64,000 nt of DNA. Source: Pegea sp. RAD2-039 (taxonomy: Eukaryota > Chordata > Thaliacea > Salpida > Salpidae). The stretch is from NCBI GenBank assembly GCA_034620365.1, contig JAQGEQ010000351.1, positions 655,347 to 719,346 on the forward strand. Direction: 5' to 3'. Both the position numbers and the translations under genes were made by a program. Below are positions 10,797 through 23,326 of the stretch, piece after piece (the first letter of the stretch is position 1; each line of letters begins with the position of its first letter). The notes under the pieces are model-generated. The model worked only from the letters and a program-made list of their open reading frames with translations. It had not been told where the DNA came from and searched no databases.

Positions 10797-12600
10797 AAAA
10801 TGACAATGTTGGTAATATTATAACGGTTCAACTTTTTTTTGAACAACGCGAGCGACTTCGACATGACAATGTCTGATGGCAGCTGGTTTCATGTACTAAT
10901 TGTACGGTATGAAAAAAAATTCGCTCTGATCAACGTACCAGGTGATATGGGGTTATTAAGATGTAATGTGTGTCGTCTGAGCTGATATAACTTGAGGGAA
11001 GGACTAATGGAAAAGAAATCACCAAACTGAAGGTCAATTAAATTGTGGATAATTTTAGAAATAAGAATTAAGTCGTATTTAACTCGTCGAATTTCCAAAG
11101 TATCTAAATTGAAGAAGCTGAGACGATGTTTATAACTATCATATTTAATACTAAGTTTCCTGCATACTAATCTCGTAAATGTGGCCTTAACAGACTCGAT
11201 TTTTTTGATATCACTAACTTGATATAGCATCCATGCACTGACATTGTATTCAAGAATTGGACGTACAACAATTTGAAAATATTTATAAAAAAGCATGGGT
11301 CTTTAGAATTAAAGGTCTTTGTAATAAGAAAGACAAAGTTGATTGATTTTCCAAGATTTTGGAAACATAATTGCGCTATTTAAAGTCAGATGATAGAGCA
11401 ATGCTAAGGTCTAGGACCAAAGATACTCGTTGAATAATAAATCTATTGATGGAGTATTGGTTAAAGGAATTTACCGCTGGTTTACAAGAAAAAGTTATAA
11501 ACTCAGACTTTGTGGCCTGGATTCTGAGCTGCCAATTCGTAGACCAGTTTTCTACAGTGTGTAGTGCAGTTTGAAGTTTTTAAGGATTACAAGATAATAG
11601 CTTGATGTCATCTGCATATACAAACACTCTGACACCATCTACTGCTACTAATCTTCTGATGAGGTCTTCGATGAAAATTAAAAAGAGAAGGGGACCAAAA
11701 ACAGAAACCTGAGAAACACCACTAGTGATTTGACTAGAAGTAGATACAGATCTTTCTACACGAGTTTCTTGGGTTCTACCTGATAAGTAATCTTCAATCC
11801 ACTGTAAGATAAAGCTGTTGATTTTTAAGTTTTTCAATACAGTAACGAGCTTAGTGTGTGGGACAGAATCAAACGCTTTAGCAAAATCGAGGTATATGAT
11901 GTCACAAGGAGTATAAATAATGCTGTAAGCTCATTAATAAAAGTGAGATGTTGAGTCAGGGAAGATCTCCGCTTCACAAAGCCATGTTGGACATCAGATA
12001 TTAGATGGTGCTCCATCAAATGACTGGTCATATGATTATGAATGATATGCTCTTGAGTTCTGCAGATAACTGAAGTCAGCGAAACTGGTCTGTAGTTAAG
12101 TGCGGTGTTTCTGGGACCCTTTTTATGAATTGGAGTAATAATAGCTTTCTTCCAAATTTGTGGAAGTCTTCCCCGCCTTAGAGTCATGTTAAAGAAAAGC
12201 AATAAAAGTGGTGATAAAGAGGAAGTAGTTTTTCTTAAAAAAAAAGTTGGGATTTGATCTGGGGTGTTGGAAACTGATAATTTTAAAGAAGAATAGCCTT
12301 AGATACCATATCGACCGTTATGTCAAGATCTACCATCTCAGAGACATTTGTAAGAATAGGAGAGTATTACTATCATCGGTTATAAAAACGCTATTAAATT
12401 GTTTGTTTAGCAACTCAGCTTTATTTTTTGGTTCCATCACAAGCTGGTCGCTGTTATCGGGTAAGGGAGGGATTTGAGATCTCGCCTTGAGCTTGCGATT
12501 TATAAAACCAAAAAACGTTTTCTTGCTAGGCGGAGATAAAATTGCCCTTTCTCTTCCTAAATAGAAATTAGAAATAGATTTTTTGTAAACGAAATTATGT
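10797..12600 (-). pseudogene. 5'-truncated CR1/L2-like LINE reverse transcriptase, degenerate
   Basis: Read from 12600 down, the minus strand shows the conserved linker before the RT domain (SKKTFFGFINRKLKARS, IPPLPD, NKAELLNKQFNSVF). Next come RT fingers (WKKAIITPIHKKG, NYRPVSLTSVICR), the substrate-binding block (SDVQHGFVKRRS), palm motifs (GVSQVSVFGPLLFLIFIEDL) and the catalytic FVYADD box near 11.6 kb. The thumb follows (RPILEYNVSAWM, FTRLVCRKL, YKHRLSFFNLDTLEIRR). The C-terminal piece NQLPSDIVMSKSLALFKKKL sits after a stop near 10889 and ends by about 10797. Several frameshifts and stops break it, and the endonuclease domain is missing, as is usual for 5'-truncated copies. The thumb pattern points to the CR1/L2/Rex1 group. 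The matching 3' tail and TAAA repeat lie just downstream at 10606. Confidence 0.88.
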
Positions 12601-13330
12601 TTAAGCAGAAATCTTTTCAGACCTTAAAAAAACAGTATTTTCACCAATTGTGTCCTTATCTCTCAACAAGGTAAAGAGCTTCGATTTTAAAGTTAGAGAA
12701 CGAAGACTCATTTATAAACAATTTAGGGGGAAACCTTGGTCTGTAAAACCTCTTCGACCAACAAGAGTTGTAGAAAATTTTTTCTTGCAAACAAATGCTG
12801 TGCTTGGTGGTCAAATGTGTGTTGATTGCAAGCATTGTTACACCTACTTTACTGACACTTTGTATTTACCTACAGCAACTAGTAAAGCTACCCAAAAAGA
12901 ACTTTACTAACTTTAAAGATGCGTAGAGTTTGAAGAAAATAAATAAAGTCTCAATAGCTTCTGTTTACAAACATAACTACTCTGCCAATTTTGTAGACTT
13001 TGGGGGCAAAATATGAATGACTTTATAGACAACCTTTAGACTTTCACAAAAGTAGATGATTTGCTGTGTACATTGGTGAAATAGTTCACCAAGGTACTTT
13101 AAAAATAACCCGGACCCTTTTAGATGTAAATGCCCAAGTTTAACATAAAACTGTTCTAAAAAGAAAATAGTTTTAATTATTATGAGAGCCAAACTTCTTT
13201 CATTATAGCTTTTATCAAATAATTAAGACAAACACTTGATAGTAAATGAGGAGCATATATCAAAACTAAAGATCATCTTAAGGTAATTAGGTTACCCTAT
13301 ACATCCTTAGAAGCTCTTTATTCAAAATTA
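12601..13330. other. Unassigned sequence between LINE fragments
   Basis: A plus-strand open frame at 12650-12910 (contains GGQMCVDCKHC) and a minus one at 12977-13192 are present, but neither matches a family I know. The position between two LINE pieces suggests old repeat material. Confidence 0.3.
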
Positions 13331-13344
13331 AACCAACTTTAATA

Positions 13345-13700
13345 GCCCCCAGTGGAGTAGCAGCTTTTTTAATAAGGTAACTAAGGTTTGGAAATTCCGT
13401 CCCGGTTCCATCACTACATCAAAATCTATCGCATCTTTAAACATTAAAAAATAGCAAGACTTAATCAGTTTCGTCAACAGGTAGTAAGTAAAACTGCCAC
13501 TATTCTCACCTTCCTCTATTTTGTCTTGTCAATTTTTTTATTTATAGTTTAAGTTTTTATACAGTGTTTGTATTCTTTCTGCATTAATCTTAAACTGTGA
13601 TACCGAAGACTTTCCAATTATCACTTTGCTCGTAATACTTGGTTTTTATTCGCTTAAGAACTGTTGGAATTGTCACTGGCAGCATTTAATAAATGAACAA
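13345..13700 (+). pseudogene. C-terminal end and 3' UTR of another LINE
   Basis: The frame starting near 13362 reads SSFFNKVTKVWKFRPGSITT and continues SKSIASLNIKK before a stop. This matches the FFNR..WN.LP....S.S...FK block that ends many CR1/L2/I-type reverse transcriptases. The sequence after it (to about 13700, ending with GGCAGCATTTAATAAATGAA) may be the 3' UTR. It is on the opposite strand to the 10.8-12.6 kb copy and has a different 3' end, so it is a separate insertion. Confidence 0.65.
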
Positions 13701-13944
13701 CATTACTTGATGAACTTTGTAAATGTCGATATTGATTTTATTTTACAATTATTGGGACAATAATTTGTTAATTAATAATTCGATTTAGATGCAAGCTAAT
13801 ATTTACAACAGAAATAATTTCTTTAAATTGTAATTCAGCAAGTTAACAAATTTCTTAATAATACTTTTCCATAAGTAAAAAAAAAATCTTTTGTTATTAG
13901 AGAATAGGTAATAGAATAAAAGAAGAAGCTAAATTTAAGAGCTG

Positions 13945-15061
13945 TTAGTATAGTTTAAATTCAGAAGTAATTTGTTGCTGCTTGTAGATACCCACAATAG
14001 AACGATGTCGAGCTAAAATCCATTCAAGAATCTTAACAGTTAACTTTTGCTCTGGTTCCTAATTTTAAAAGACTTTGTTGTAGTTCAACACATACCTTTG
14101 CCTTTGCAATTGCATTTCTTAATTGAACTTGAAAACTAAAAACAAAAAAATGGTATTTAACATTTTTGTGATCAGTTGTTGTTTCATTTATGCCAATTTT
14201 AATTGTTTGTTTTATTTGGTATCACAAAAGCTAAAATTAGAACTTGAAAATCCCAGCTTAAGTAAAATGAAAATAAATACGTATGCATGAAAACAACTCT
14301 ATGTATTCAATTTTAAAAGAAAAATTGTTTCAATATTAAGATTGATAAAATATAAACTGATTTAGAAAGACCAAAGAAAAACAAATAAATATTTATTTTA
14401 TATATTTATTTTTTGATTATTACAAGGTAAGATAACAAAATCCAGAATAAATTTTATTAAAGGAAATGAAAAGAGTTTCAAGTGGCAATTTTTTTGAAAA
14501 AAATTAAAAATTATCGATTAAAAGGTCTAAAAAAATTAATCAAATTCAGTTTAGGGTATTCAGCAACCAAATGAGATATTGCGAGTAATAAGATGAACAT
14601 AGATAAAAAATAAGAAGGTTATGAAGTAAAGTTTGAAAGACTAAAAGGTAAAACTTACAAAATATCTTGTTGGAACAAGCTGATAGAAGATTAACTTATC
14701 GAGTTTTAGATTAAACAAGAAGAAAAGGTGAACGATTAACTTGAAAAATAAGTTAAATTTGTCATTCAAACATTTTTTTTGAAGATTAGTAATTAATTTG
14801 TTTCAACAATCGTCTAAAAACTTATAATATATTAATTAAACAACTAGAGATAAATGAATAACAAAATATATAAGTTTTTATCTTTTAAACTAAACAAAAA
14901 AGATAAGGAACTTACTTGGTGATTGCTGGTGCAGGCATCTTGTTTAGCACATATACTGGCGGTTGTGTACTTATTTCCAAACTTAATCCTTGTTTAACGT
15001 TGCTTACATGGTTTGAAATAAACTCTGCTGTTTCTTCATCAGAAACTTGTTTGGGTGTAAA
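13945..15061 (-). CDS. Last three coding exons of an unrecognised gene (5' part not located)
   Basis: Coding order is 15061-14916, 14135-14096, 14058-13945. All borders are GT-AG and the phases fit (0/2, 2/0, 0/stop). They read FTPKQVSDEETAEFISNHV...PVYVLNKMPAPAIT, NFQVQLRNAIAKAK and EPEQKLTVKILEWILARHRS...ITSEFKLY-stop. The last two exons are predicted helical and basic. The composition is clearly coding compared with the flanks. I do not recognise the family. The first exon should lie upstream (above 15061 on the minus strand) and end in phase 0. An ATG frame at 16224 with a hydrophobic start (SLIVVGFVMLNLFKLLHLIG) ending at a possible ATG/GTAAAA donor would fit the phase, but this join is only a guess. 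Confidence 0.6.
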
Positions 15062-16470
15062 CTAAATGTAAAAGAAAGATTAGCAGATGAAAGTTTATTT
15101 ATTAAAACAAAAGCTTATGATTATTTATTAACCGTTTTGCTATAATAACCCTGAGTATAGTTTTGTAAAATTTAGTTCTATAAACCTATGAATATCTATA
15201 AAAAGAATTAGCAGCATTACATCGATTGATATAAAGATTATTACTATTTTATAAAAACGTTCAACTTTAGTCTCGTACACTTAATATGTAAATTAACAAA
15301 AAAAGTTATCCGTTAATCAAATTACATCATTTATTTCCACAAAATAATTATAATTTGTAAAACACGATTTTGCAAGAAGTTTTAGGGCAAAAATTAAAAC
15401 AGAAACTAGGTTTTAAAGATAAATGATTAACCATGTTTATATGTTGACCCTGAGAAAAAAATCGATTGTATTGTTCAATAGAAAACGATCTTATGTATTT
15501 ACAGTAAAAAAAATAAGGTGATAACGATGTGTTTTCTAAGAAGTTGAAAGGAAATATTTACTTTTAAACAACAATATAATTGAAATTTAATTATTTATCT
15601 TTATGATATTGAAAACTTTAATTAAGTTAAAAAAAACAAGGTTAGAAAAGTCAAAAAACAAATAATGATAATAATAAAAATTTACAAAATATTTTTGGGA
15701 TTACTTTAAGGTACTATTAGATTTAGTTACTATAACTTTGACAAAACAAATAGTGATGGTTCGGGTATATGTTGTTATTGAGTTCTTAACTTATCTCTAT
15801 ATTCTGTATATTATTTATATATTTATGTATCCATACATATTATTAAAAATGAACAGTTTTGTTGAAAACTACTTTAAATTGTTTTATGTTTATTTATTTC
15901 TCATTTTATACTAACAAATGTTTTGCAGCAAACATACTTTTTGAAGGTTATTTTTAGTAAATTATATCAATTTTGAAAAGCTAAAAAAATAGAAACGTTT
16001 TTTACCATTAAACTGAAAATAAAGCTGTTGCTAGACATCACATTTGGTACATGCCACAACTCAATGATTATATTAATATAAAACCAATCACAACTATATT
16101 TTGGCTTTTTGTTTTCTAAGTGGTTTGACTGATTGAGTAATCCTATTAAGTGCAGAAGTTTAAACAAGTTTAGCATAACAAAACCTACAACAATCAGACT
16201 CTTGAAACTTTTTTTGATCAACATATGATTTCACCTCCGATTAATATTTGTTTTTTTCCATGTAATCGGTAAACTTCCTTTCACTTAATCATTACAATTT
16301 CGAAAAAACAACAGGCCAATTGTGACTTTAGACAAAACATCTTAGTATATGTGATTGTTCTAAACATTATGTTGCAAATAAGCTTAGGTAATCTACCAAT
16401 TTAGTTTCGTTATATTTAACTTGAACAAATTTTCTTTGGAATAATATTTTATTTTAGATTGAAGATACTC
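15062..16470. other. Intron or intergenic, no certain exon
   Basis: AT-rich sequence. The only item of note is the minus-strand open frame 16224-15967 with a signal-peptide-like start, mentioned under the gene at 13945-15061. It is unproven as an exon. Confidence 0.4.
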
Positions 16471-17130
16471 ATTTGTTTTCAAAATGAACAGTTTTCTGAA
16501 TAAATTTTTCACTTTGCTCTTTTTTGTGGTTAGTTTATATTATGTTAGAATTGTTCTCGTTATGAAAACTATAATTTTTGTAAACCTTCTCATCCACTTA
16601 AACCATCTACAACCTTATGAACTACTGTTGAAAACTATTTTGAGGATTTAGCTAATATACATAGTTGTACAACTAAATCATCAGTTAGATAAGCGTTTGT
16701 TTATGATGTTGTCATAATTAAAATATTAGGTAATTTATATACTTTCTCACTTATTATTGAAATGTGTCTTTATGACAACTTTGTCATTTTACAAAATCAA
16801 GATTTTAACAAAAGTGTATATTTACAAAAACGTACCAACAAAATTCAACAGTTAAATGACACATAAACTTGTTTCTAATATTTTACGCACAAAACATACA
16901 CCTCAAACCACCTGTTTCTAAGAAAATACAACTTTTTCGTTTCTTAAGCCGCTCGGTGTATTTCAATTAAGAGGCTTAGCTATCAAATACTTATAAATTC
17001 TTTGTTCTTTGTTTTTTATCGTTTTAAATTACAGCATCTTTCAAGGAGAATTGTCAACATGTTAAGCTATATAAGGTTTCTTTGTTGCATTAAAAAAGAC
17101 TTAAAGAGATAAAAAACGCCTCAACCAAGA

Positions 17131-17270
17131 TATAATCCCAAATTTAAAGGGCAATGGAAAATACAATGATTGTTCAGATTGGTTGGTTAAAAATTGAACT
17201 ATTAAAATGATTAAGCAACTTTTATTTCATGAAGATGGATTACGTAATTGTTGATGAGAAGATTAAGATG
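17131..17270 (+). pseudogene. Possible decayed ShK-like domain
   Basis: The frame beginning near 17140 reads YNDCSDWLVKN, a stop, then TIKMIKQLLFHEDGLRNC and two stops. This resembles the C..W...G.C ... (M/H)..NC...C spacing of ShK domains, with stops at sites where cysteines would be expected. An ATG frame at 16484 with a hydrophobic start (MNSFLNKFFTLLFFVVSLYY) lies upstream and could be the old signal exon. Evidence is short and by eye only. Confidence 0.25.
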
Positions 17271-20200
17271 TAATCTCTATTTTGTGGGGTGATTTAAACA
17301 GCTTACTTTAAAACAAGTGGTTGGAAGTTAATCTGGAACATCTAATTGATACAATATTTATGAAAATTTAAATATCATCTTTCGATTAGCCAAGATTTAT
17401 GAATCATTTTATAAGAAATATGGATTTTGTTTATGTTTAAAAGCTGTTTTTTTCTAGATATGATGTCATTGAACGGAATTAACATCAAAGTTAGCTGGGA
17501 AACATCGTTATTTTACAAAATAAAAACATTTCTGGAAATTTTCTCTAACTAACCCATATTTTGAAAATATTATTTTTGTAACAAGTTTTTATGCAGATGT
17601 TTTTTTCTTTAAATATACAAGTGCAAAAAAGTTAGAATGTCCAAATTTAGGTAGATCTCATCACGAACCTTTCAACATGTTTTAGAGTCAGACAATTATT
17701 AACCACATACATCAAATGCTTGAAAAAATGATAAAACTTAAAGTTGAAAACAGTGGTGTCTACTAGATGACTTTACAAGCCACAAATTCAATTTTGATCG
17801 AACTTTTTGAAGCCTTAATTCTATATCTGTTCCTAAAAATACTTTCACAGCTACTTATAGTAATCATGAGGTCGTTTGATTAAAGCGTTGTCCCAAGATA
17901 TCAAGAAAATAAAAATGTTGAAAGTTATTGTTTAGAACATCAGCAACAAACTTATTTCTAAATTCTCAAAGTAAGTTTTCAAATTGACGAAATTTCTGTT
18001 ATATTCTGGAACCTACATGAAAATATTATGACGATGCAAGTAAATTTGCAGACAGTGACTTGAAGTGCAGTGAAGCGTAGCAGGATCAGCTGACCAACTT
18101 ATATCAACATTTTTTAACGTAAAAGTAATCTAGTTGGATAGAGACCATTTTAGGCACTTCAAAAAAAAACGGGAATGATTACATTATTAGATTACGTATT
18201 TGATTACATAACTTGAATAAATCAAATTTTAGCTTCTTCATTTGAAAGAACTTCAAATTTTATTTAAAAAATTTTTTTTTTATTCTAGAAATATTTTATG
18301 CTATTATTCTAATTTTACGTAAACTAAAAAAATTAATTGGAAAATGTCGAATTGCCAAAAAAAATCAATTTTAAAACATGAAGAAAAATAAAAATAAACA
18401 GAATATTTCAGAAAGCTTCTGTCAACAATTGCTACAAAATTATTGACAAGAAATCGAAAATTCTACAAATAAACCATTTATTTAATATAATATTAATAAC
18501 GTCTATTTGAAATTTATAATTTCATTTTAAGGTGAAATATAATTTCAACTATTTACAAACGAAAGTGAAAACTGAAAAAGTATTAGACGAGTTCTTTATT
18601 TCGAATTCATCAAAGATCGGATCTTTTAAAGAATAAGAAGACATTTTTGAAATTCCAAACTGAAAACGAATAATAATAATATGGATAAGAACAAAATTGT
18701 TCTGAAATTGTTCTAAAATTGTCTTTTTACAATAATTTCGCAATAAGACCAACGTTGACGCCTGTGGAGTCATTACTGTACTATTTTAAAGTTAGTTCCT
18801 ATTCTTGCCACTTAAGCTGTTTTAATGTTTTACTTTTATTCATTTGTTATAAATTTTATGAATGAGTTCTTTGTCACGGCTCGTTGATTTTACCTACACA
18901 TCGTTTGGTACGTATTTATAAGAACAGGTGTATAAAACATTTCTATCATATACCAATTTGTCCTTTATAACGCAATATTTAGAGAATTTGTCGTAAGATG
19001 AAATTAAATGGGTAAAGAAATAAAACGTTTTTCAAATTTGACTATGATAAACAAATAAACTTAAACCAGGCACTAATACTTAAACATTTATAAATTTTTG
19101 TAAACAACACAATAAGAATACATTTTAATTTAAAACAAAAATACCCTGAAAAGCTCAAAAGAACAGAAGAAAGTAAGTTAGCTGCATAAATTTAATTCTA
19201 TCAAATTTAATTCTCATAAATGAAATAAGATTTGTGCATAAATCTTTTCCAATTACTTTTCTTATCGTTTTAGCGTATTCTCGAAAAATCATATTATGAC
19301 ATCACTGAAAATTTAATCTTCTGATAAATCCGTTAGCAATTAGATTGATCCTAACATTAAAAGACCTTTACAAATAACTTTTCCACTTTTTTATCGACAT
19401 TTTCTATAATATTTCTCTGAATGACGTTATCCAATGGTAATTATTAAAAATCTGTTTGATATTTTGAAAGAAAAGTACTGATTGTATTTAACAATTTCAA
19501 CATTTGATTATTTCTCATCATTTCGAAAGTTGAAATATTAATGGAAATTTCGTAAGAAAATTCACCAGTCTGACGTCATACAATTCATATATAGTTTGAA
19601 AATTATTAAAGAGAAAACGAATTATATTCGATTTAAGCTTTTCAAGTTTTTAATGAATAATGTTGCATTGAATCATCAGTTAAGTAAAAGCTTTTATTTT
19701 AACCAAATAAGTGAAAATTATGAAATGAAATTCTTCAAATTACTGTATACCAATTAACTGCTTTACATACAATCCGTCAACTTTCAATTTTCTGAAAGAT
19801 TTTAATTCTTTTTTAACTCGTTATTTTTTCTCATTTATTGATTTCACATAATAATAATAAAAAAAAAACTTTTTGAATGTGCTTTACTTTTGCAGATGTA
19901 GCTATTATAAAGGTCTTTAGATCATATTTTAAACATGAACTTTTGCTTGATGTGGTTTTGTTTTCTTTACATACTTCTTTTCAGCGATTTTATTGTAAGA
20001 TTTTTAATTTTGGTTGGTTTATTTTTTTCAAAAAATATTTTTTAAAAATTGAAACTAATTGGTTATTTGGTTTTAGTGTGCACAATTACTCAATCTACAA
20101 TTAATAAACACTTTTTATGTATAAGTTACATCATATAAAGTTATTATCAAAAGTATTTACCAAGCTTCAAGAAAGAAAATGAAATTTATTCTTCAAGAGA

Positions 20201-21700
20201 GCTACCAACAATTAGACACATTATATTAACTAGGTAAGAATGAAATTTATAGATTGATAAAATAAAGTTTTGAAATAAAATTGTTAGATTCAAAGTTCAA
20301 AAGTTAAACAAGAAATGTTGGTTTTTAAGAAAGTTGAAAGCGATTTAGCGTGACTGAATAAACCTAATTTTGTGTTGTAAATATGTTAAATGTAATTTTT
20401 TGATTTACCTTGTAAGTTCAACCTTAAAATGTCTTTTAAGTATAGAAGGGTTTTAGAGTCTCATTATAAATTCTATTAGTTATTTTAGAAATCGTTTTAA
20501 AGACTCAATACGCTAAAAACCAGTTACCTAATAAGCAAAACAGGTATTTTCTTAGAAATATTTTGATGTAAGCTCAGTTTAAAGACAACAGTTTATCATT
20601 ACTCTGTTAACGTTTCAAATGATTTAGAATAGATGATAGTGGTTACAAAATCGATTTCAATCAATCAAGACCTTTGTATTGTTCTTCAAAATGACGTCTC
20701 CCCTTATTTAATTCTTATTTTAAACAAAGTTACGTGGCTGGTTTGTAAGCAAACAAACTTAATAAACTGTACGTGGAAATATAGTGACGCAAGACAGTAG
20801 TTATAAAACGAGTATTTTTACTCAGAAAACTACTTGAAAATCAGAATAATTTTCTGAAATAATTATTAATTATCAAATAGCTTTCAATTTTGTTTGTGTG
20901 TTTAAAGGTAAGTTGCATTTACAGAATTAATTAAAGCACAAGGTTTGTTTACGCTTTTTACGGTTAATCACTTTCTGGAATTTTTTAATCTCTTTTTAAA
21001 AAAGCCTTGTTAAAACCTCAGATATTTTCAACATTGAAATAAATTGTTTTGTTTTAGAATGGTATTTTTACATTTAAAACATAATACTTTGGTTTCTATG
21101 TCTTTAATGAATTAAATAAATAAAATATAAAAATTATTATCATAATATTAAAAACATTCAAACTTTTTATTAACTTTATATCTATTTTTGAATTTTACCG
21201 TCTAAATCATTTCATTCAAATAACTAGTTTGAAAACAGTTCAATTTACGACTAAATTTTGTTCAGTCATTTCAAAGATTGTTTGCAATTTTTAATTTCAT
21301 TTTTATTTTAGTATAAAAAGACAAAATGATAAATAGAATAGTACAAAAAGGAAATAGCTTAAACTGATATAAAACTTAGACAATACAGGCGGTTAGCTTA
21401 TAAATAAAAATATTGACATCAAAATATGAATTTTGTGTAGTGCGTTCGACTTATTTAACATCATATCAATTTTTTTTTGTGATAAATAAAATAAAAACTC
21501 AAACGGCAGACTTGATGGAAAGATCTTAAGATATTTGCATTGGTCTAAGCCGTTATGCGCGTCAACATAAACACAATGAAAGATTGGAAAGTTACAAGAC
21601 TCGGAAGACAACAAGAAACCCACCTCGTTTGAAAGCTGGTGGGTATCAGACTTAAAAGTCGCACAAAAGATTTATCAGATTTTACAAGATGATACAAATT
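17271..21700. other. Intergenic, no gene seen
   Basis: About 4.4 kb of AT-rich sequence with only short, low-complexity open frames. A palindromic TGACGTCA lies near 19570. Nothing else could be supported. Confidence 0.5.
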
Positions 21701-21751
21701 GGGTGTTGATGAAGGTTATGATGAAGAATTGTTGGTTTATGGGTAGCAAGA

Positions 21752-22882
21752 TTACGAAGATCTCCGCGAAGGTCGAAGAATGATTAATTTCGATTTCGGC
21801 AAATCTTCCTGAGAAGAAACTTATACTTGGAGCACCAACGCTAAATGATTGCAAAGAAAGAAGAAAAAAACAAAAACAGTTTTGTTAGAGGTTGCTGTGT
21901 TGCTGTTTGATTGGAATTATAGATGATTGGATTTACCAAACTACCAACTAATATTAATTTTAGTTAAAAAATGGAAATAAAAGTAAAAAATTTATAAAAA
22001 TAATTAAAAATTACACAAATCGATTTGCGAACTCATTTGATTGGTGGATTTTGAGACCCTTTGAAAGCTTTTCAGAAACAAAATGGCTTTGAAAAATAAT
22101 GGCTTTGAAAAATAATGGCTTTAACAGCAGAACACACACATCCTTTCTAACAATCAACAATTTTCATTTTTTTCCTAATTTTTTGCTTTTTCCTAATTTA
22201 AACTTAACTTAATACCACCACGTTAGCTGTAACCAACCCCGAACAGTGACGTCATTGCGTTTTCGCACGTGACGAAGACACATTGGGGAAATGGGATCAA
22301 TAAGAAGAAAAAAGACAAAAAGAGTCAATGATGAAAGAACAAGAAAGATCAAATTTATAAAGATCAAATTTTCAGATTTATTTTAGTTTCTAAGCCATCT
22401 CTATTCTTAAGAATGAGTGATTCAATGAAGATGAATTGGGAATGTGAGCTCACAAATCGATTCATATCTTCATTAATTTTAGCAAAATCAAGTTTAAAAG
22501 CATTTTAAGCTCACCTTAAAATTAGCTTTATAAGCTCCTTGGTTCACTTGTTCCAAAAGACCTTTCAAAGCATTGATTCGCTGCTGCAGAGCAAGAGTTC
22601 TCGCAATAGTTGCGGTCACTTGAGTTTCTGCGAACCGACGATGAATCTTTGATCTATGAAAGTTTGAATCATTAAAGCTAGAAAGAGTAAGGTTGATGAG
22701 ATGAAAATAACTCGAAGGTAACGATGCGTGATGTAAGCCGACCTTATATGAGGTGATCTGCTAATAATCCTTCTCGAAAGTGAGGGAGAAGCAGAGGTCC
22801 CTTCTTTGTTATGTGGTCTTGCTTGACAGTCCATGTTGCAGAATACGAGAAAGCAGATTGTGAGAAGAATTGTAACGTTCAT
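21752..22882 (-). CDS. Small secreted protein, candidate peptide-hormone precursor, three coding exons
   Basis: Coding exons are 22882-22743, 22653-22515 and 21808-21752. Phases match exactly (2, 0, stop), giving 111 residues. The start (MNVTILLTICFLVFC) is a clear signal peptide, with cleavage likely in the NMDCQARP region. A pro-segment follows that is rich in basic sites (SLSRRIISRS, then KIHRR). Next comes a cysteine-free, amphipathic, probably helical stretch starting FAETQVTATIARTLALQQRI and running to about NQGAYKANFK. The last exon adds EDLPKSKLIILRPSRRSS. Signal peptide, short pro-region, dibasic site and one helical peptide resemble class B GPCR ligands in general layout, but no known hormone motif is present, so the family is left open. 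A GTG six bases upstream also lies in frame but is not the start. The first donor (AAG/GTCGGC) is weak, which is the main doubt. A 5' untranslated exon and a TATA/CRE promoter sit just upstream. Confidence 0.72.
22081..22126. repeat. Short tandem repeat of a 16-bp unit
   Basis: The unit aatggctttgaaaaat is repeated about two and a half times within the intron of the secreted-protein gene. Confidence 0.7.
22247..22274. promoter_or_regulatory. Second full CRE and an E-box in intron 2 of the secreted-protein gene
   Basis: TGACGTCA at 22247-22254 is followed by CACGTG near 22267, within a short GC-richer patch of the intron between coding exons 2 and 3. It could be an intronic enhancer of the gene. 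Chance occurrence is possible. Confidence 0.4.
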
Positions 22883-22940
22883 GTTCACTGTTGAAAATCA
22901 AAAGTTACCAACTGAAAATTGAAAGAAGAAACCAACTTAC

Positions 22941-23225
22941 TAGAGAATTGTAGTGATCACTAGAATTTGACAGCTTATTCTTGATTGATATCTTCAACAA
23001 GGCAAAATGATTCTTAAATTAACGTTTTAGTTTAAGTAGCTGTAAAAATATCAGAAAATTATAATCAAAACATTTATTTATTCTCAAAGTTCTTCTGATA
23101 TTTGAACCAAAATTATCTGAAGAAATTTTAAACTTGATTCGAATCAAACATTTCCCTGAAGAAATTATTTGACTCTAGTCAAGTCTGCATCCATATCATC
23201 GTTGAGAGCCAACCTCCGAATGATC
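22941..23225 (-). other. 5' untranslated exon of the small secreted-protein gene
   Basis: The minus strand ends this segment with TTCTCTA/GTAAGTTGG, a good donor. The next acceptor, TTTCAACAG, lies 53 nt on and leaves only TGAAC before the ATG at 22882. The upstream border is the inferred start site about 25-30 nt after the TATA box. Short upstream ATGs in it are closed by early stops. Confidence 0.55.
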
Positions 23226-23244
23226 TTCAGTAACAAGCTCTCCG

Positions 23245-23253
23245 CTATTTATA
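23245..23253 (-). promoter_or_regulatory. TATA box (TATAAATAG) of the secreted-protein gene
   Basis: A perfect TATAAATAG on the minus strand lies 20-30 nt upstream of an initiator-like TTACTGA and about 360 nt upstream of the ATG. No other TATA box of this quality was noticed beside a gene in this window. Confidence 0.65.
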
Positions 23254-23326
23254 TTAAAATTTTACTCATTGTGAAACTGCAGAACACGCCCTCTAGCGGC
23301 GAGAGAGATAAAATAAAAAAAGAATG

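Noticed and set aside
12650..12910. 86-residue plus-strand frame with CVDCKHC
   Set aside because: Two CxxC-like pairs alone do not make a zinc-binding domain. It lies between LINE fragments and no exon signals were found.
22886..22888. GTG as start of the secreted protein
   Set aside because: The ATG at 22882 lies six bases downstream in the same frame, directly opens the signal peptide, and the splice acceptor at 22888 falls inside the GTG.
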